Source of the DNA: an uncultured Eubacteriales bacterium
GTDB taxonomy: Bacteria; Bacillota; Clostridia; Christensenellales; Aristaeellaceae
Assembly: GCA_900318145.1 (NCBI GenBank)
Contig: ONJM01000018.1
Coordinates: 50,567-114,566 of the forward strand
Length of the DNA stretch: 64,000 nt
Direction of reading: 5' to 3'
A model generated the notes under the pieces. That model did no database searches. It was not told where the DNA came from and saw nothing but the letters and a program-made list of their open reading frames with translations. A program made the position numbers and the translations under genes. Below, one piece after another: positions 31,241 to 39,248 of the stretch; within the stretch, counting starts at the first letter, position 1; each line of letters starts with the position of its first letter.

Positions 31241-32091
31241 CGCCGGACGGATCGGGTATGGATGAAAAGAAAAACGAACGGATCGCGGAGCTGAAGGAAC
31301 ACGCGCGGCACATGCGGCTTACGTCCCTGCGGATGGCGAACCGGTGCGGAGGGAACGCGCACCTGGGCGGCGGTCTTTCCCTGATCGAAGCGCTGGCCGT
31401 ACTGTACGGCGCGGTGATGAACGGACCGGGCCTGCCGTACGGGGAAAAGGACAAGTTTATTCTGAGCAAAGGCCACGGGGTGCTGGGATTCTACGCGGCG
31501 CTCGCTGAGTTCGGCGTGATTGAGGAAAGCCTCCTGGATACCTTCCTGCAGGACGGGTCGGACCTGATCGCCCATCCGGTGATGAAACCGGAGATCGGAC
31601 TGGAAGCTTCCTCCGGCAGCCTCGGGCAGGGGATTTCCATGGCTGCGGGCCTGGCGCTCGCGGCAAAGAAGAAGGGATACACGTATCAGACATACGTACT
31701 GTGCGGCAACGGGGAAGCCAATGAAGGCTCCGTATGGGAGGCGTGCATGTCCGCCGTGAATTTCCGACTGGACAACTTTACGCTTTTCCTGGACAACAAC
31801 CATATGCAGAGCGACGGTGACAGCGAAGGCGTCATGAACATTTCGGACCGATATACCGGGATACTGAAGGCGCTGGGATTCCAGGTCATCGAGATCGACG
31901 GGAACGACATCGCGCAGGTATACGACGCCTTCATGGAACCGCATGAGACGGGAAAGCCCAAGGCGATCGTCGGGAACACCGTGAAGGGCAAGGGTGTCAG
32001 CTTTATGGAAAACAACAATGACTGGCACCACAACCGGCTTACGAACGAACAGCTGCAGGCGGCGCTGCAGGAACTGGAGGCGGCGGAATGA
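31237..32091 (+). CDS. Transketolase, N-terminal (TPP-binding) subunit, pair 1
   Basis: The protein has 284 residues, the size of the N-terminal half of split transketolases. GTG 31237 overlaps the previous stop (GTGA) and has GAGAAGGAG 5-6 bases upstream; ATG 31258 is an alternative. The TPP/Mg site is seen as CGNGEANEGSVWEA followed by FLDNNHMQSDG, and early His residues (GGNAHLGGGLS) fit substrate and TPP contacts. With the next gene it would form an enzyme moving two-carbon ketol units between sugar phosphates or to another aldehyde. Split transketolases in glycan operons usually serve special sugar synthesis rather than central metabolism (inference). Confidence 0.87.
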   Translation: MTPDGSGMDEKKNERIAELKEHARHMRLTSLRMANRCGGNAHLGGGLSLIEALAVLYGAVMNGPGLPYGEKDKFILSKGHGVLGFYAALAEFGVIEESLLDTFLQDGSDLIAHPVMKPEIGLEASSGSLGQGISMAAGLALAAKKKGYTYQTYVLCGNGEANEGSVWEACMSAVNFRLDNFTLFLDNNHMQSDGDSEGVMNISDRYTGILKALGFQVIEIDGNDIAQVYDAFMEPHETGKPKAIVGNTVKGKGVSFMENNNDWHHNRLTNEQLQAALQELEAAE

Positions 32092-33056
32092 CGGAGATCA
32101 CCAGAAGCAAGGCGCGGCTGTGGTCCCGCCTTGGCGCCCGGGCCGTGCTGGGGCAGGCGCTGCTTGAAGCGGCGAAGGAGCGGGATGATTTTTACGTGGT
32201 ATCCGCGGACCTGGCCCAGTCTTCCGGGCTGGGAAGGTTCCGGGGAGAGTTTCCGGACCGGTTCATGAACGCCGGCATCGCGGAACAGAACATGATCGGC
32301 CTGGCCGCGGGGCTGGCGAAGGACGGGACCAACGTGTTCGCGACTTCCTTCTCTCCCTTTGTGACCATGCGGGCGTGCGAGCAGGTCCGTATGAACATGG
32401 GGTATATGCAGCTGAACATCAAAACCGTGGGACTGGGCAGCGGGCTGATCATGGCGCAGCTGGGGAATTCCCACTTCGGGATTGAGGACGGGGCCGTAAT
32501 GCGGGCGATTCCCGGGATGACGGTGGTCTGCCCTGCCGACGGAGCGGAAATCGTCCGGACGGTGGAGGCGCTGTGCGATTACGGAAAGCCGGCGTATCTC
32601 CGGCTGACAGGGGGACCGGGCCTGCCGGTCGTGTACGAGGAGGACATGGGCTTCCGGATCGGAAAAGCAATCTCCCTCCGGGAAGGAAAGGATATCGCGA
32701 TCATCGCGAACGGGACAATGGTGCATTACAGCCTGAAGGCGGCGGAGATCCTGGCGGAGCAGGGCGTGGACGCCGCCGTGCTGGATATGCATACGATCAA
32801 GCCGTTGGATACGGAAGCAGCGGAAGCCCAGCTGGACAAAAAACTGATTGTCACCGTGGAGGAAGCCAGCATTGTCGGCGGCCTGGGTAGTGCCGTGGCG
32901 GAATGCCTGGCGCCGAAGAAAAACAAACCGCCGCAGCTGATGCTGGGCATCCGGGACTGCTTTCCGCACGCAGGCAGCTACGCGTACCTGCTGGAGCAGT
33001 GCAGGCTTACGGGAGAACTGATCGCGGAAGATATCATGAAAGCACTGAGGAATTGA
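32088..33056 (+). CDS. Transketolase, C-terminal subunit, pair 1
   Basis: The protein has 322 residues and overlaps the N-subunit gene by four bases (ATGA), a sign of coupled translation of a 1:1 complex. It contains the pyrimidine-binding domain (GIAEQNMIGLAAGLAKDG, with the Glu that activates TPP in AEQN) and a transketolase C-terminal domain (VEEASIVGGLGSAV). Together with 31237 it covers a full transketolase of ~600 residues. A strong promoter overlaps its stop codon (33053-33081). A second, divergent pair occurs at 33944-35720. Confidence 0.87.
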   Translation: MTEITRSKARLWSRLGARAVLGQALLEAAKERDDFYVVSADLAQSSGLGRFRGEFPDRFMNAGIAEQNMIGLAAGLAKDGTNVFATSFSPFVTMRACEQVRMNMGYMQLNIKTVGLGSGLIMAQLGNSHFGIEDGAVMRAIPGMTVVCPADGAEIVRTVEALCDYGKPAYLRLTGGPGLPVVYEEDMGFRIGKAISLREGKDIAIIANGTMVHYSLKAAEILAEQGVDAAVLDMHTIKPLDTEAAEAQLDKKLIVTVEEASIVGGLGSAVAECLAPKKNKPPQLMLGIRDCFPHAGSYAYLLEQCRLTGELIAEDIMKALRN

Positions 33057-33081
33057 CTCAAAACGCTTCTGACCTTATAAT
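33053..33081 (+). promoter_or_regulatory. Strong internal sigma-A promoter overlapping a stop codon
   Basis: TTGACT (33053-33058) is separated by 17 bases from a perfect TATAAT (33076-33081). The -35 box contains the TGA stop of the first transketolase pair. It would start a second transcript with a ~160-nt leader covering the NeuD-like gene and everything downstream. The leader (33088-33236) holds no convincing gene. Confidence 0.78.
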
Positions 33082-33251
33082 AGAATAGGATGATTATGGG
33101 ATACGGCAATCGGGGATGTGTGGTTTGCGCTCCTCCGGAACGGATCCGGTGACAGTCGTCCGCGCCCTGCCGTAGGGACGTGTATTCCCGACGGCCGGCG
33201 GAGCATTGCTTTTCGGGATTCGGAAATATCACCGTCAAGGAGGCTGCTTGG

Positions 33252-33905
33252 ATGGATCTTGGGATTTACGGATCCGGCGGAGCCGGGAAGGAAGTATACG
33301 ATCTGCTGCTGGAAAGTCCGGGACAGCGGAAGAACTGGGGAGAAATCGTCTTTATCGATGATACCGTTGAAAGCGGGGAATTCTGGGGATGCCGCCGGTA
33401 CACCTTTGAGGATTTTAAAGCCGCTTTTTCCCCGGAAAAGGCGAAGGTCGTGATCGCGGTGGGGGAACCCAGTTCACGGGAAATGCTGTATAACCGGGTG
33501 AAGGAAGCCGGATATTCCCTGGCGACGCTGATTCATCACCTGGCTTTTGCCAGCGAGACGGCCATACTCGGGGAAGGCGTGGTGCTGCAGGACGGGGTGC
33601 GGGTTTCCGCGGAGGCGGAGCTCGGCGCGAATACGTTCGTGAACCACCGCAGCATGATCGGGCACAACACCCGGATCGGAAAGCACTGCCAGATTTCCGC
33701 CAACGTGATGATCGCGGGATGCGTGGATATCGGGGACACGGTGTTTGCCGGGGTTTCCAGCTGCATCCGGGACCATACATCCGTCGGGGAGCACACGATC
33801 CTTTCCATGGGCTCCGTTGTACTGAAGGACGTGCGTCCCTACAAGATCGTCCTGGGCAATCCCGCGCGGGAAATCGCCCAGAACAAGGATGAGAAAGTAT
33901 TCTGA
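33252..33905 (+). CDS. NeuD/PglD-family sugar O/N-acyltransferase (left-handed beta helix)
   Basis: The protein has 217 residues. ATG 33252 is chosen because AAGGAGG (33237-33243) lies 8 bases ahead and the N-terminus then begins MDLGIYGSGGAGKEVYDLL, the Rossmann-like nucleotide/CoA-side motif at the start of NeuD/PglD proteins. The C-terminal half shows hexapeptide repeats (ILGEGVVLQDGVRVSAEA, ISANVMIAGCVDIGD) of a trimeric left-handed beta-helix acyltransferase. His and other catalytic residues cannot be fixed without an alignment. It sits between the two split-transketolase pairs, so its substrate may be a transketolase-derived sugar. A second member is at 43495. Confidence 0.82.
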   Translation: MDLGIYGSGGAGKEVYDLLLESPGQRKNWGEIVFIDDTVESGEFWGCRRYTFEDFKAAFSPEKAKVVIAVGEPSSREMLYNRVKEAGYSLATLIHHLAFASETAILGEGVVLQDGVRVSAEAELGANTFVNHRSMIGHNTRIGKHCQISANVMIAGCVDIGDTVFAGVSSCIRDHTSVGEHTILSMGSVVLKDVRPYKIVLGNPAREIAQNKDEKVF

Positions 33906-33943
33906 AACATCCGGACTACAATCCAGGCAGGTGACGGAAGAAG

Positions 33944-34756
33944 ATGAAAAACAGGGAAGAACTGGAAGCCATGGCACGGAGAATCCGCCTGAACATCCTG
34001 AAAATGACGTATCAGTCCGGCCTGAAGGGGGCCCACCTCGGCGGTGGCATGTCCGTGGTGGAGATCCTGACCGTGCTGTACGGCAATATCATGAAATATG
34101 ACCCGGCCCGGTACGACATGCCGGAGCGGGACCGGCTGATCCTCAGCAAGGCACACGCCGCCGTGGCGCTGTACGCCGCGCTGCATGAAGCCGGATACCT
34201 GACAGAGGAAGATATCGACCAGGCGCTGCATGGGGATTCGATGTTTTTCGAGCATCCGAAAAGATCCCTCCGGCACGGTATCGAGTTTTCCGGCGGAAGC
34301 TTGGGGCAGGGCCTCTCCCTGGGGATGGGGACCGCGCTGGCGCTGAAGAAGAAGGGCCTTCCTTCCAGGGTTTACGTGATTCTCGGGGACGGCGAATGCG
34401 ACGAAGGATCCGTATGGGAAGCCGCGGCGGCTGTTACGCATTTCGGGCTGACGAACCTGACGGTGATTATCGACCGGAACGGGCTGCAGTTTGACGGCCG
34501 GAAAGAGGATATCCTGAATCCGGGAGACACGGAGGCCAGGTGGAGGAGCCTCGGGTACGAGGTTCTCACGGCGGACGGCCATGACGTGGAGGAGCTTCAG
34601 GCGGCGCTGCTGCGGGAATCCGACAGGCCAAAGGTGATCATCGCGAGGACGGTCAAGGGAAAAGGCGTGCATTTCGCGGAAAACGAGGTAACCTGGCATA
34701 CCGGAAGGCTGACGGACGAACTGTATCAGGAGGCTATCAGGGATGTCAATGATTGA
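33944..34756 (+). CDS. Transketolase, N-terminal (TPP-binding) subunit, pair 2
   Basis: The protein has 270 residues and starts after GGAAGAAG. It has the canonical TPP-binding segment LGDGECDEGSVWEAA followed by VIIDRNGLQFDG, and the early GAHLGGGMSVVE motif. It is a divergent paralogue of 31237-32091, so the operon encodes two complete split transketolases. Which aldehyde and ketose each handles is unknown. The C-subunit gene overlaps its end by 14 bases. Confidence 0.87.
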   Translation: MKNREELEAMARRIRLNILKMTYQSGLKGAHLGGGMSVVEILTVLYGNIMKYDPARYDMPERDRLILSKAHAAVALYAALHEAGYLTEEDIDQALHGDSMFFEHPKRSLRHGIEFSGGSLGQGLSLGMGTALALKKKGLPSRVYVILGDGECDEGSVWEAAAAVTHFGLTNLTVIIDRNGLQFDGRKEDILNPGDTEARWRSLGYEVLTADGHDVEELQAALLRESDRPKVIIARTVKGKGVHFAENEVTWHTGRLTDELYQEAIRDVND

Positions 34757-35720
34757 GATCAGTAAAAAGAACATACGGGTCTGGTCCATGCTGGGCATGC
34801 GCCGGATCATCGGCCCGGCGGTCAAGGATATCGTTGAACAGATCAATGACAAGGTGCTGTTCGCCACGGCGGACACCGGGCGGTACTATGCCTATGACGA
34901 CCTGCTGAAGACCCACCCGGACCATGTGGTGGATGTCGGCATCGCGGAGCAGAACCTGATCGGCGCCGGCGCCGGACTGCAGAGCGAAGGGTTCAATGTA
35001 TTCGCCATTACCTACGCGACCTTCCTGACAGCGCGGGCGCTGGACCAGATCCGGGTCAGCCTGGGCTACATGGGGCTGGGTGTGAAGCTGCTGGGCGAAG
35101 CCGGCGGTATGTGCGACGGGAACTTCAGCATGACGCATATGGCACTGGAGGACATAGCCAACACCCGCGCGATTCCGAATATGACGGTGATCTGCCCGGC
35201 GGACGGCATGGAGCTGGTAAAGACGCTTGTGGCCCTGAGCACGATGGAGGGACCGGCATATATGCGGATTACCGGGAGGTTCCCGATCCCGGTGATCTAC
35301 AAAGAGGACTATGATTTCCGGATCGGCAAAGCCGTCACGCTGCGGGAAGGCAGGGATATCGCGCTCATCTCCAACGGCACACTGCTGGGCGAGGTGCTGA
35401 AGACGGCAAGCATCCTGGCGGAGCAGGGAATCGACTGCAAGGTGATCAACCTGCATACGGTGAAGCCTCTGGATGAGGAAGCGCTGCGGGAGATCGCCGG
35501 ATACCGGCTGGTGGTCACCGCGGAGGAGCACATGCTGTACGGCGGCCTCGGAAGCGCCGTGGCGGAATTCTACGCGCAGGAGAAGACGCGGCCGCGGATG
35601 CTTATGCTCTCGGTGGGAACGCAATACCCAAACGCAGCGGAGTATGACGATCTGCTGAAGAACTGCGGGCTGACCGGGGAGCAGATGGCGGTCCGGATTG
35701 CGGAAAAGCTGGCAGAATAA
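34743..35720 (+). CDS. Transketolase, C-terminal subunit, pair 2
   Basis: The protein has 325 residues. ATG 34743 has AGGAGG at 34728-34733; ATG 34749 is a possible alternative two codons later. The pyrimidine-binding domain contains GIAEQNLIGAGAGLQ with the conserved catalytic Glu, and the C-terminal domain carries TAEEHMLYGGLGSAV. It forms the second half of a ~595-residue transketolase with the preceding gene. A dispersed repeat copy follows the stop directly, marking the border to the ACP/lux-like cassette. Confidence 0.87.
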   Translation: MSMIEISKKNIRVWSMLGMRRIIGPAVKDIVEQINDKVLFATADTGRYYAYDDLLKTHPDHVVDVGIAEQNLIGAGAGLQSEGFNVFAITYATFLTARALDQIRVSLGYMGLGVKLLGEAGGMCDGNFSMTHMALEDIANTRAIPNMTVICPADGMELVKTLVALSTMEGPAYMRITGRFPIPVIYKEDYDFRIGKAVTLREGRDIALISNGTLLGEVLKTASILAEQGIDCKVINLHTVKPLDEEALREIAGYRLVVTAEEHMLYGGLGSAVAEFYAQEKTRPRMLMLSVGTQYPNAAEYDDLLKNCGLTGEQMAVRIAEKLAE

Positions 35721-35763
35721 ATCCTTCGCGATGCTCAGAATGACACGGTGCCGGGGATGACAC
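35721..35763 (+). repeat. Dispersed intergenic repeat, copy b
   Basis: ATCCTTCGCGATGCTCAGAA then TGACAC..GGGGATGACAC directly follows the transketolase stop. It is in direct orientation with copy c at 40424. The two copies bracket the ACP-ligase-thioesterase-LuxE-LuxC genes. Confidence 0.75.
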
Positions 35764-35797
35764 AAAAGGAAAGTAAGAAAGAAAAGGGTAATGACGT

Positions 35798-36043
35798 ATG
35801 ACGAACCTGGAGAAGTACAACAACGCTTTTATTGAGAATTTTGAAATTACAGAGGACCAGCTTCCGGGACTGAAATACCAGGATGTGGAAGCATGGGATT
35901 CCGTGGGCCATATGGGCCTGATCGCTTCCCTGGAGGAGGCTTTCGACATCATGATGGATACGGACGATATCATTGATTTCGGATCCTATGAAAAGGGTAA
36001 GGAAATCCTGGCCAAACCGGCTTACGGAGTTGAAATCGGATGA
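35798..36043 (+). CDS. Acyl carrier protein
   Basis: The protein has 81 residues and is acidic, with the four-helix carrier-protein pattern. The phosphopantetheine attachment site is Ser35 in EAWDSVGHMGL (the family pattern is DS-hydrophobic). The gene starts behind AAAGAAAAGG and overlaps the next (adenylating ligase) by ATGA, so the two are translationally coupled and probably partners: the ligase loads this carrier. It is not next to fatty-acid synthesis genes, arguing for a dedicated role in the cassette. Confidence 0.88.
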   Translation: MTNLEKYNNAFIENFEITEDQLPGLKYQDVEAWDSVGHMGLIASLEEAFDIMMDTDDIIDFGSYEKGKEILAKPAYGVEIG

Positions 36044-37455
36044 ACAGAATCTGGGATCTCGGAAAGTTTGCCGGAAAGACAGCACTGCTGGAGGAAAACG
36101 GCGCGGAGATGTCCTATGAGGCGCTGGAGACCGAATCAAGGCGCCTGGCGGAAGCGGCCGGACACCGCTGCCTGACATTTATCCTGTGCAGGAACACCAT
36201 CGGTTCCGTGCTGGGATATACCGCCTTTGTGAATAACGGAATCGTCCCGGTCATGGTGAGCAGCCATCTGGAGGAAAACCTGCTGGAGAACCTGCTTGCC
36301 GCCTATCAGCCGGAATATATCTGGGCGCCGGAGGACCAGGCCGGGGAGTTCCCGGGCATGGCGGTGGTGTATGAAGCCTGCGGGTATGCCCTGCTGAAAA
36401 CAGGATACGAAAAGCAGTATCCCCTGTATGAGGAGCTGGGCCTGCTGGTGACTACATCCGGATCCACCGGATCCCCGAAGCTGGTGCGCCAGTCCTATAC
36501 CAACCTCCGGGAAAACGCCGCTTCCATCGCGGAATACCTGAAGCTGGATGATACGGAAAGGCCGATCACGACCCTACCGATGAATTACGTGTACGGTATT
36601 TCCATTATCAATTCCCACTTCCTGACAGGAGCTACCCTGCTGCTGACAGACAAGGGACTCATGCAGAAAGGATTCTGGGAATTTTTCCGCTCCGCGGGGG
36701 CCACTTCCTTCGGCGGTGTTCCCTATACCTACGAAATGCTGTTCAAGCTGCGGTTTTTCCGCATGAACCTGCCGAGTCTGCGCACCATGACGCAGGCCGG
36801 GGGAAAGATCACACCGGAGCTGCACGAGAAGTTCGCGGAATACGCCGCGGAAACGGGAAAGAACTTTGTCGTCATGTACGGCGCGGCGGAAGCAACCAGC
36901 CGCATGGGATACCTGCCGCCGGAAAAAGCGCTGGAAAAGAAGGGTTCCATGGGGATTCCGATTCCGGGCGGGAAATTTACCCTGATCGGCGAGGACGGCC
37001 GGGAGATTACACAGCCACGGACCACCGGCGAGCTCGTGTATGAAGGAAAGAACGTGACGCTGGGATACGCGGAACGGGGCGAGGACCTGATCCTGGGCGA
37101 CGAACGCAACGGCCGGCTGGAAACCGGTGACATGGCGCAGTTCGACGATGACGGATACTACTACATCGTCGGCAGGAAGAAACGCTTCCTGAAGATTTAC
37201 GGCAACCGGGTGAATCTGGACGAGATCGACCGGCTGATCAAGGCGGAATTCGGCATCGAAACCGCCAGCGCCGGAACAGATGACCACCTGTATATTTTCG
37301 TTACGGAAGAAAAGATTGCCGAACCGGTCCGGGAATTCATCATCGGGAAAACGAAGCTGAACCCCGCGGCGTTCAGGGTGAAGGTGATCCCCGAGATCCC
37401 GAAAAACGAAGCGGGGAAAACGCTCTACAGGGAGCTGGCCGGATATTATGCGTAA
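36040..37455 (+). CDS. Acyl/aminoacyl-adenylating ligase (ANL superfamily)
   Basis: The protein has 471 residues, on the short side for ANL enzymes. Core motifs are visible: the P-loop-like TTSGSTGSPK (about 143), VMYGAAEATSRM (A5 type), LETGDMAQFDDDGYY with the Asp that binds the ribose (A7), GRKKRFLKIYGNRVNLDEI (hinge/A8), and a C-terminal IPKNEAGKTLYREL with the adenylation-promoting Lys (A10). It would adenylate a carboxylic acid and transfer it to the ACP encoded directly upstream. Whether the acid is a fatty, hydroxy or amino acid cannot be told: the A4 Asp that binds amino groups in NRPS domains is not obvious. Confidence 0.82.
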   Translation: MNRIWDLGKFAGKTALLEENGAEMSYEALETESRRLAEAAGHRCLTFILCRNTIGSVLGYTAFVNNGIVPVMVSSHLEENLLENLLAAYQPEYIWAPEDQAGEFPGMAVVYEACGYALLKTGYEKQYPLYEELGLLVTTSGSTGSPKLVRQSYTNLRENAASIAEYLKLDDTERPITTLPMNYVYGISIINSHFLTGATLLLTDKGLMQKGFWEFFRSAGATSFGGVPYTYEMLFKLRFFRMNLPSLRTMTQAGGKITPELHEKFAEYAAETGKNFVVMYGAAEATSRMGYLPPEKALEKKGSMGIPIPGGKFTLIGEDGREITQPRTTGELVYEGKNVTLGYAERGEDLILGDERNGRLETGDMAQFDDDGYYYIVGRKKRFLKIYGNRVNLDEIDRLIKAEFGIETASAGTDDHLYIFVTEEKIAEPVREFIIGKTKLNPAAFRVKVIPEIPKNEAGKTLYRELAGYYA

Positions 37456-38146
37456 GCCGCAGTGTTTTTGCTTTCCCTGCGCCGGAGGCGCAGCCACTTT
37501 CTTTCAGGGGATTGAGAAGGATCTGCCGGACGCCGAACTGGTGAAGATGGAGTACGCGGGGCACGGCACGCGGCGGAAGGAGCCCTTTTACAGGGACTTC
37601 GGGGAACTGGCGGAAGACATGGTTTCGCGCCTGCGCTCGGCGTATACCGGAGGCACTTACGCGCTTTTCGGCTACAGCATGGGGTCGATCGCCCTGGCGG
37701 AGGTCCTGAAAAGGATCCTGGCGGATCCGGGTTTTCCGGTTCCGTGCTGCGCTTTCCTGGGGGCGCATGCCCCGGGGCCCAAGGCGGAACTGGAGGGCTT
37801 CCGGCCGGACGAGCTGGATGAGTGGGTCCGGGAACGGACGATCCGTTTCGGCGCCATTCCGGAGCGGATTCAGCGCAACGCCAGCTTCTGGCGCATGTAT
37901 CTGCCCCTGTACCGGGCGGATTATACCATTATCGGGAAATACGAATTTGATAAACTGGACCTGCGCACGGATGTCCCCGCGGCGGTCTTCTATTCCGAGA
38001 CCGATACGCCCCGGCGGGAGATGGAAGCGTGGCGGAAGTATTTTACCGGCGAATGCGGATACTACGCGTATCCGGGCAGCCATTTCTTTATTCTGGAGCA
38101 CCACGCGGAGATGGCGGAGATTATCCGGGAAAAAATGGGCCTGTGA
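37448..38146 (+). CDS. Type II thioesterase (GrsT/SrfD-like, alpha/beta hydrolase)
   Basis: The protein has 232 residues and overlaps the ligase by eight bases. The N-terminal CFPCAGGAATFF corresponds to the CFPxAGG motif of type II thioesterases, the nucleophile is Ser77 in FGYSMGS, and a C-terminal GSHFFILEH supplies the catalytic His. Type II thioesterases remove wrong or stalled acyl groups from carrier proteins. Next to LuxE and LuxC it could instead play the LuxD part, delivering a free acid from the carrier to LuxE (inference). Confidence 0.85.
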   Translation: MRKPQCFCFPCAGGAATFFQGIEKDLPDAELVKMEYAGHGTRRKEPFYRDFGELAEDMVSRLRSAYTGGTYALFGYSMGSIALAEVLKRILADPGFPVPCCAFLGAHAPGPKAELEGFRPDELDEWVRERTIRFGAIPERIQRNASFWRMYLPLYRADYTIIGKYEFDKLDLRTDVPAAVFYSETDTPRREMEAWRKYFTGECGYYAYPGSHFFILEHHAEMAEIIREKMGL

Positions 38147-38159
38147 GGAAATAAGAATC

Positions 38160-39248
38160 ATGACATTTGAGGAATTGCTGAACGTACCGCCCTTTTCCAT
38201 GAACCGGGCGGAAAAGGCGGAAATGCTGACCGGACGGCTGACGGAGCTGACCCGGCTGCACCGGGACCGGTGCCCGGCGTACGCGCGGATGCTGGAAACA
38301 GTCGGTTTCGACCCGGACAGCGTGCGGGACTACCGGGAGATTCCCTTCCTGCCGGTGTCGCTTTTCAAGGCGATGGAGCTGCGGTCCGTGGAAAAGGAGG
38401 AAGTGGTGAAAACCATGACCTCTTCCGGAACCACAGGCCAGGCGGTGAGCAGGATTTACCTGGACCGCACGACTTCCGCCAACCAGCAGAAAACCATGGT
38501 GAAGATCGTATCCGACTTCACCGGTTCCGGACGGATGCCGATGATTATCATCGACTGCCCCGGGGTGGTGAAGGACCGGGCGATGTTCAGCGCCCGGGGC
38601 GCCGGGATCCTCGGATTTTCCATTTTCGGGGCAAAGAAGATCTATGCCCTGGACGACGATATGAAGCTGGACACGGAAGGCCTCCGGGAATTCCTGGCGG
38701 CGTACGGAGACCGGAAGATCCTGCTCTTCGGTTTCACCTTTATGGTCTGGCAGCATTTCTATAAGGAGCTGCTGCGGCTCCGGGAGGAAGGGATTACCTT
38801 CGACCTGTCCAACGGGATTCTGATTCACGGCGGCGGGTGGAAAAAGCTGATTTCCGAAGCAGTGAGCCACGACGAATTCCACCGTCGGCTGGAGGATGCC
38901 TGCGGCCTGAAGGATATCCATGATTACTACGGCATGGTGGAGCAGACCGGCTGCATCTATATGGAATGCGAATGCGGACACCTGCACGCCAGCAACTTTT
39001 CGGATGTTATCATCCGGCGGCCCCTGGACTTCTCCGAGGCGGAAACCGGAGAGACGGGGATTATCCAGGTGGTATCCACGCTTCCGGAATCCTATCCCGG
39101 GCACAGCCTGCTGACGGAGGACGAAGGGTGCATCCTCGGGGAGGACGACTGCCCCTGCGGCCGGAAAGGGAAGTATTTCAGAATCAACGGAAGGCTGAAA
39201 AACGCGGAGATCAGGGGGTGCAGCGATACCTATGCGGTTCAATTCTGA
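38160..39248 (+). CDS. LuxE-like acyl-protein synthetase
   Basis: The protein has 362 residues and starts at ATG 38160, 14 nt after the thioesterase stop, behind TGAGGAAATAAG. It shows the LuxE pattern: TSSGTTGQAVSRIYLD (nucleotide-binding), long central segment IIIDCPGVVKDRAMFSARGA, LIHGGGWKKL, DYYGMVEQTG and CPCGRKGKYFRINGR near the end. In luminous bacteria LuxE activates a fatty acid as acyl-AMP and holds it as a thioester for reduction by LuxC. No luciferase genes are present here. The stop overlaps the start of the LuxC-like gene by 17 bases, consistent with a complex. Confidence 0.87.
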   Translation: MTFEELLNVPPFSMNRAEKAEMLTGRLTELTRLHRDRCPAYARMLETVGFDPDSVRDYREIPFLPVSLFKAMELRSVEKEEVVKTMTSSGTTGQAVSRIYLDRTTSANQQKTMVKIVSDFTGSGRMPMIIIDCPGVVKDRAMFSARGAGILGFSIFGAKKIYALDDDMKLDTEGLREFLAAYGDRKILLFGFTFMVWQHFYKELLRLREEGITFDLSNGILIHGGGWKKLISEAVSHDEFHRRLEDACGLKDIHDYYGMVEQTGCIYMECECGHLHASNFSDVIIRRPLDFSEAETGETGIIQVVSTLPESYPGHSLLTEDEGCILGEDDCPCGRKGKYFRINGRLKNAEIRGCSDTYAVQF

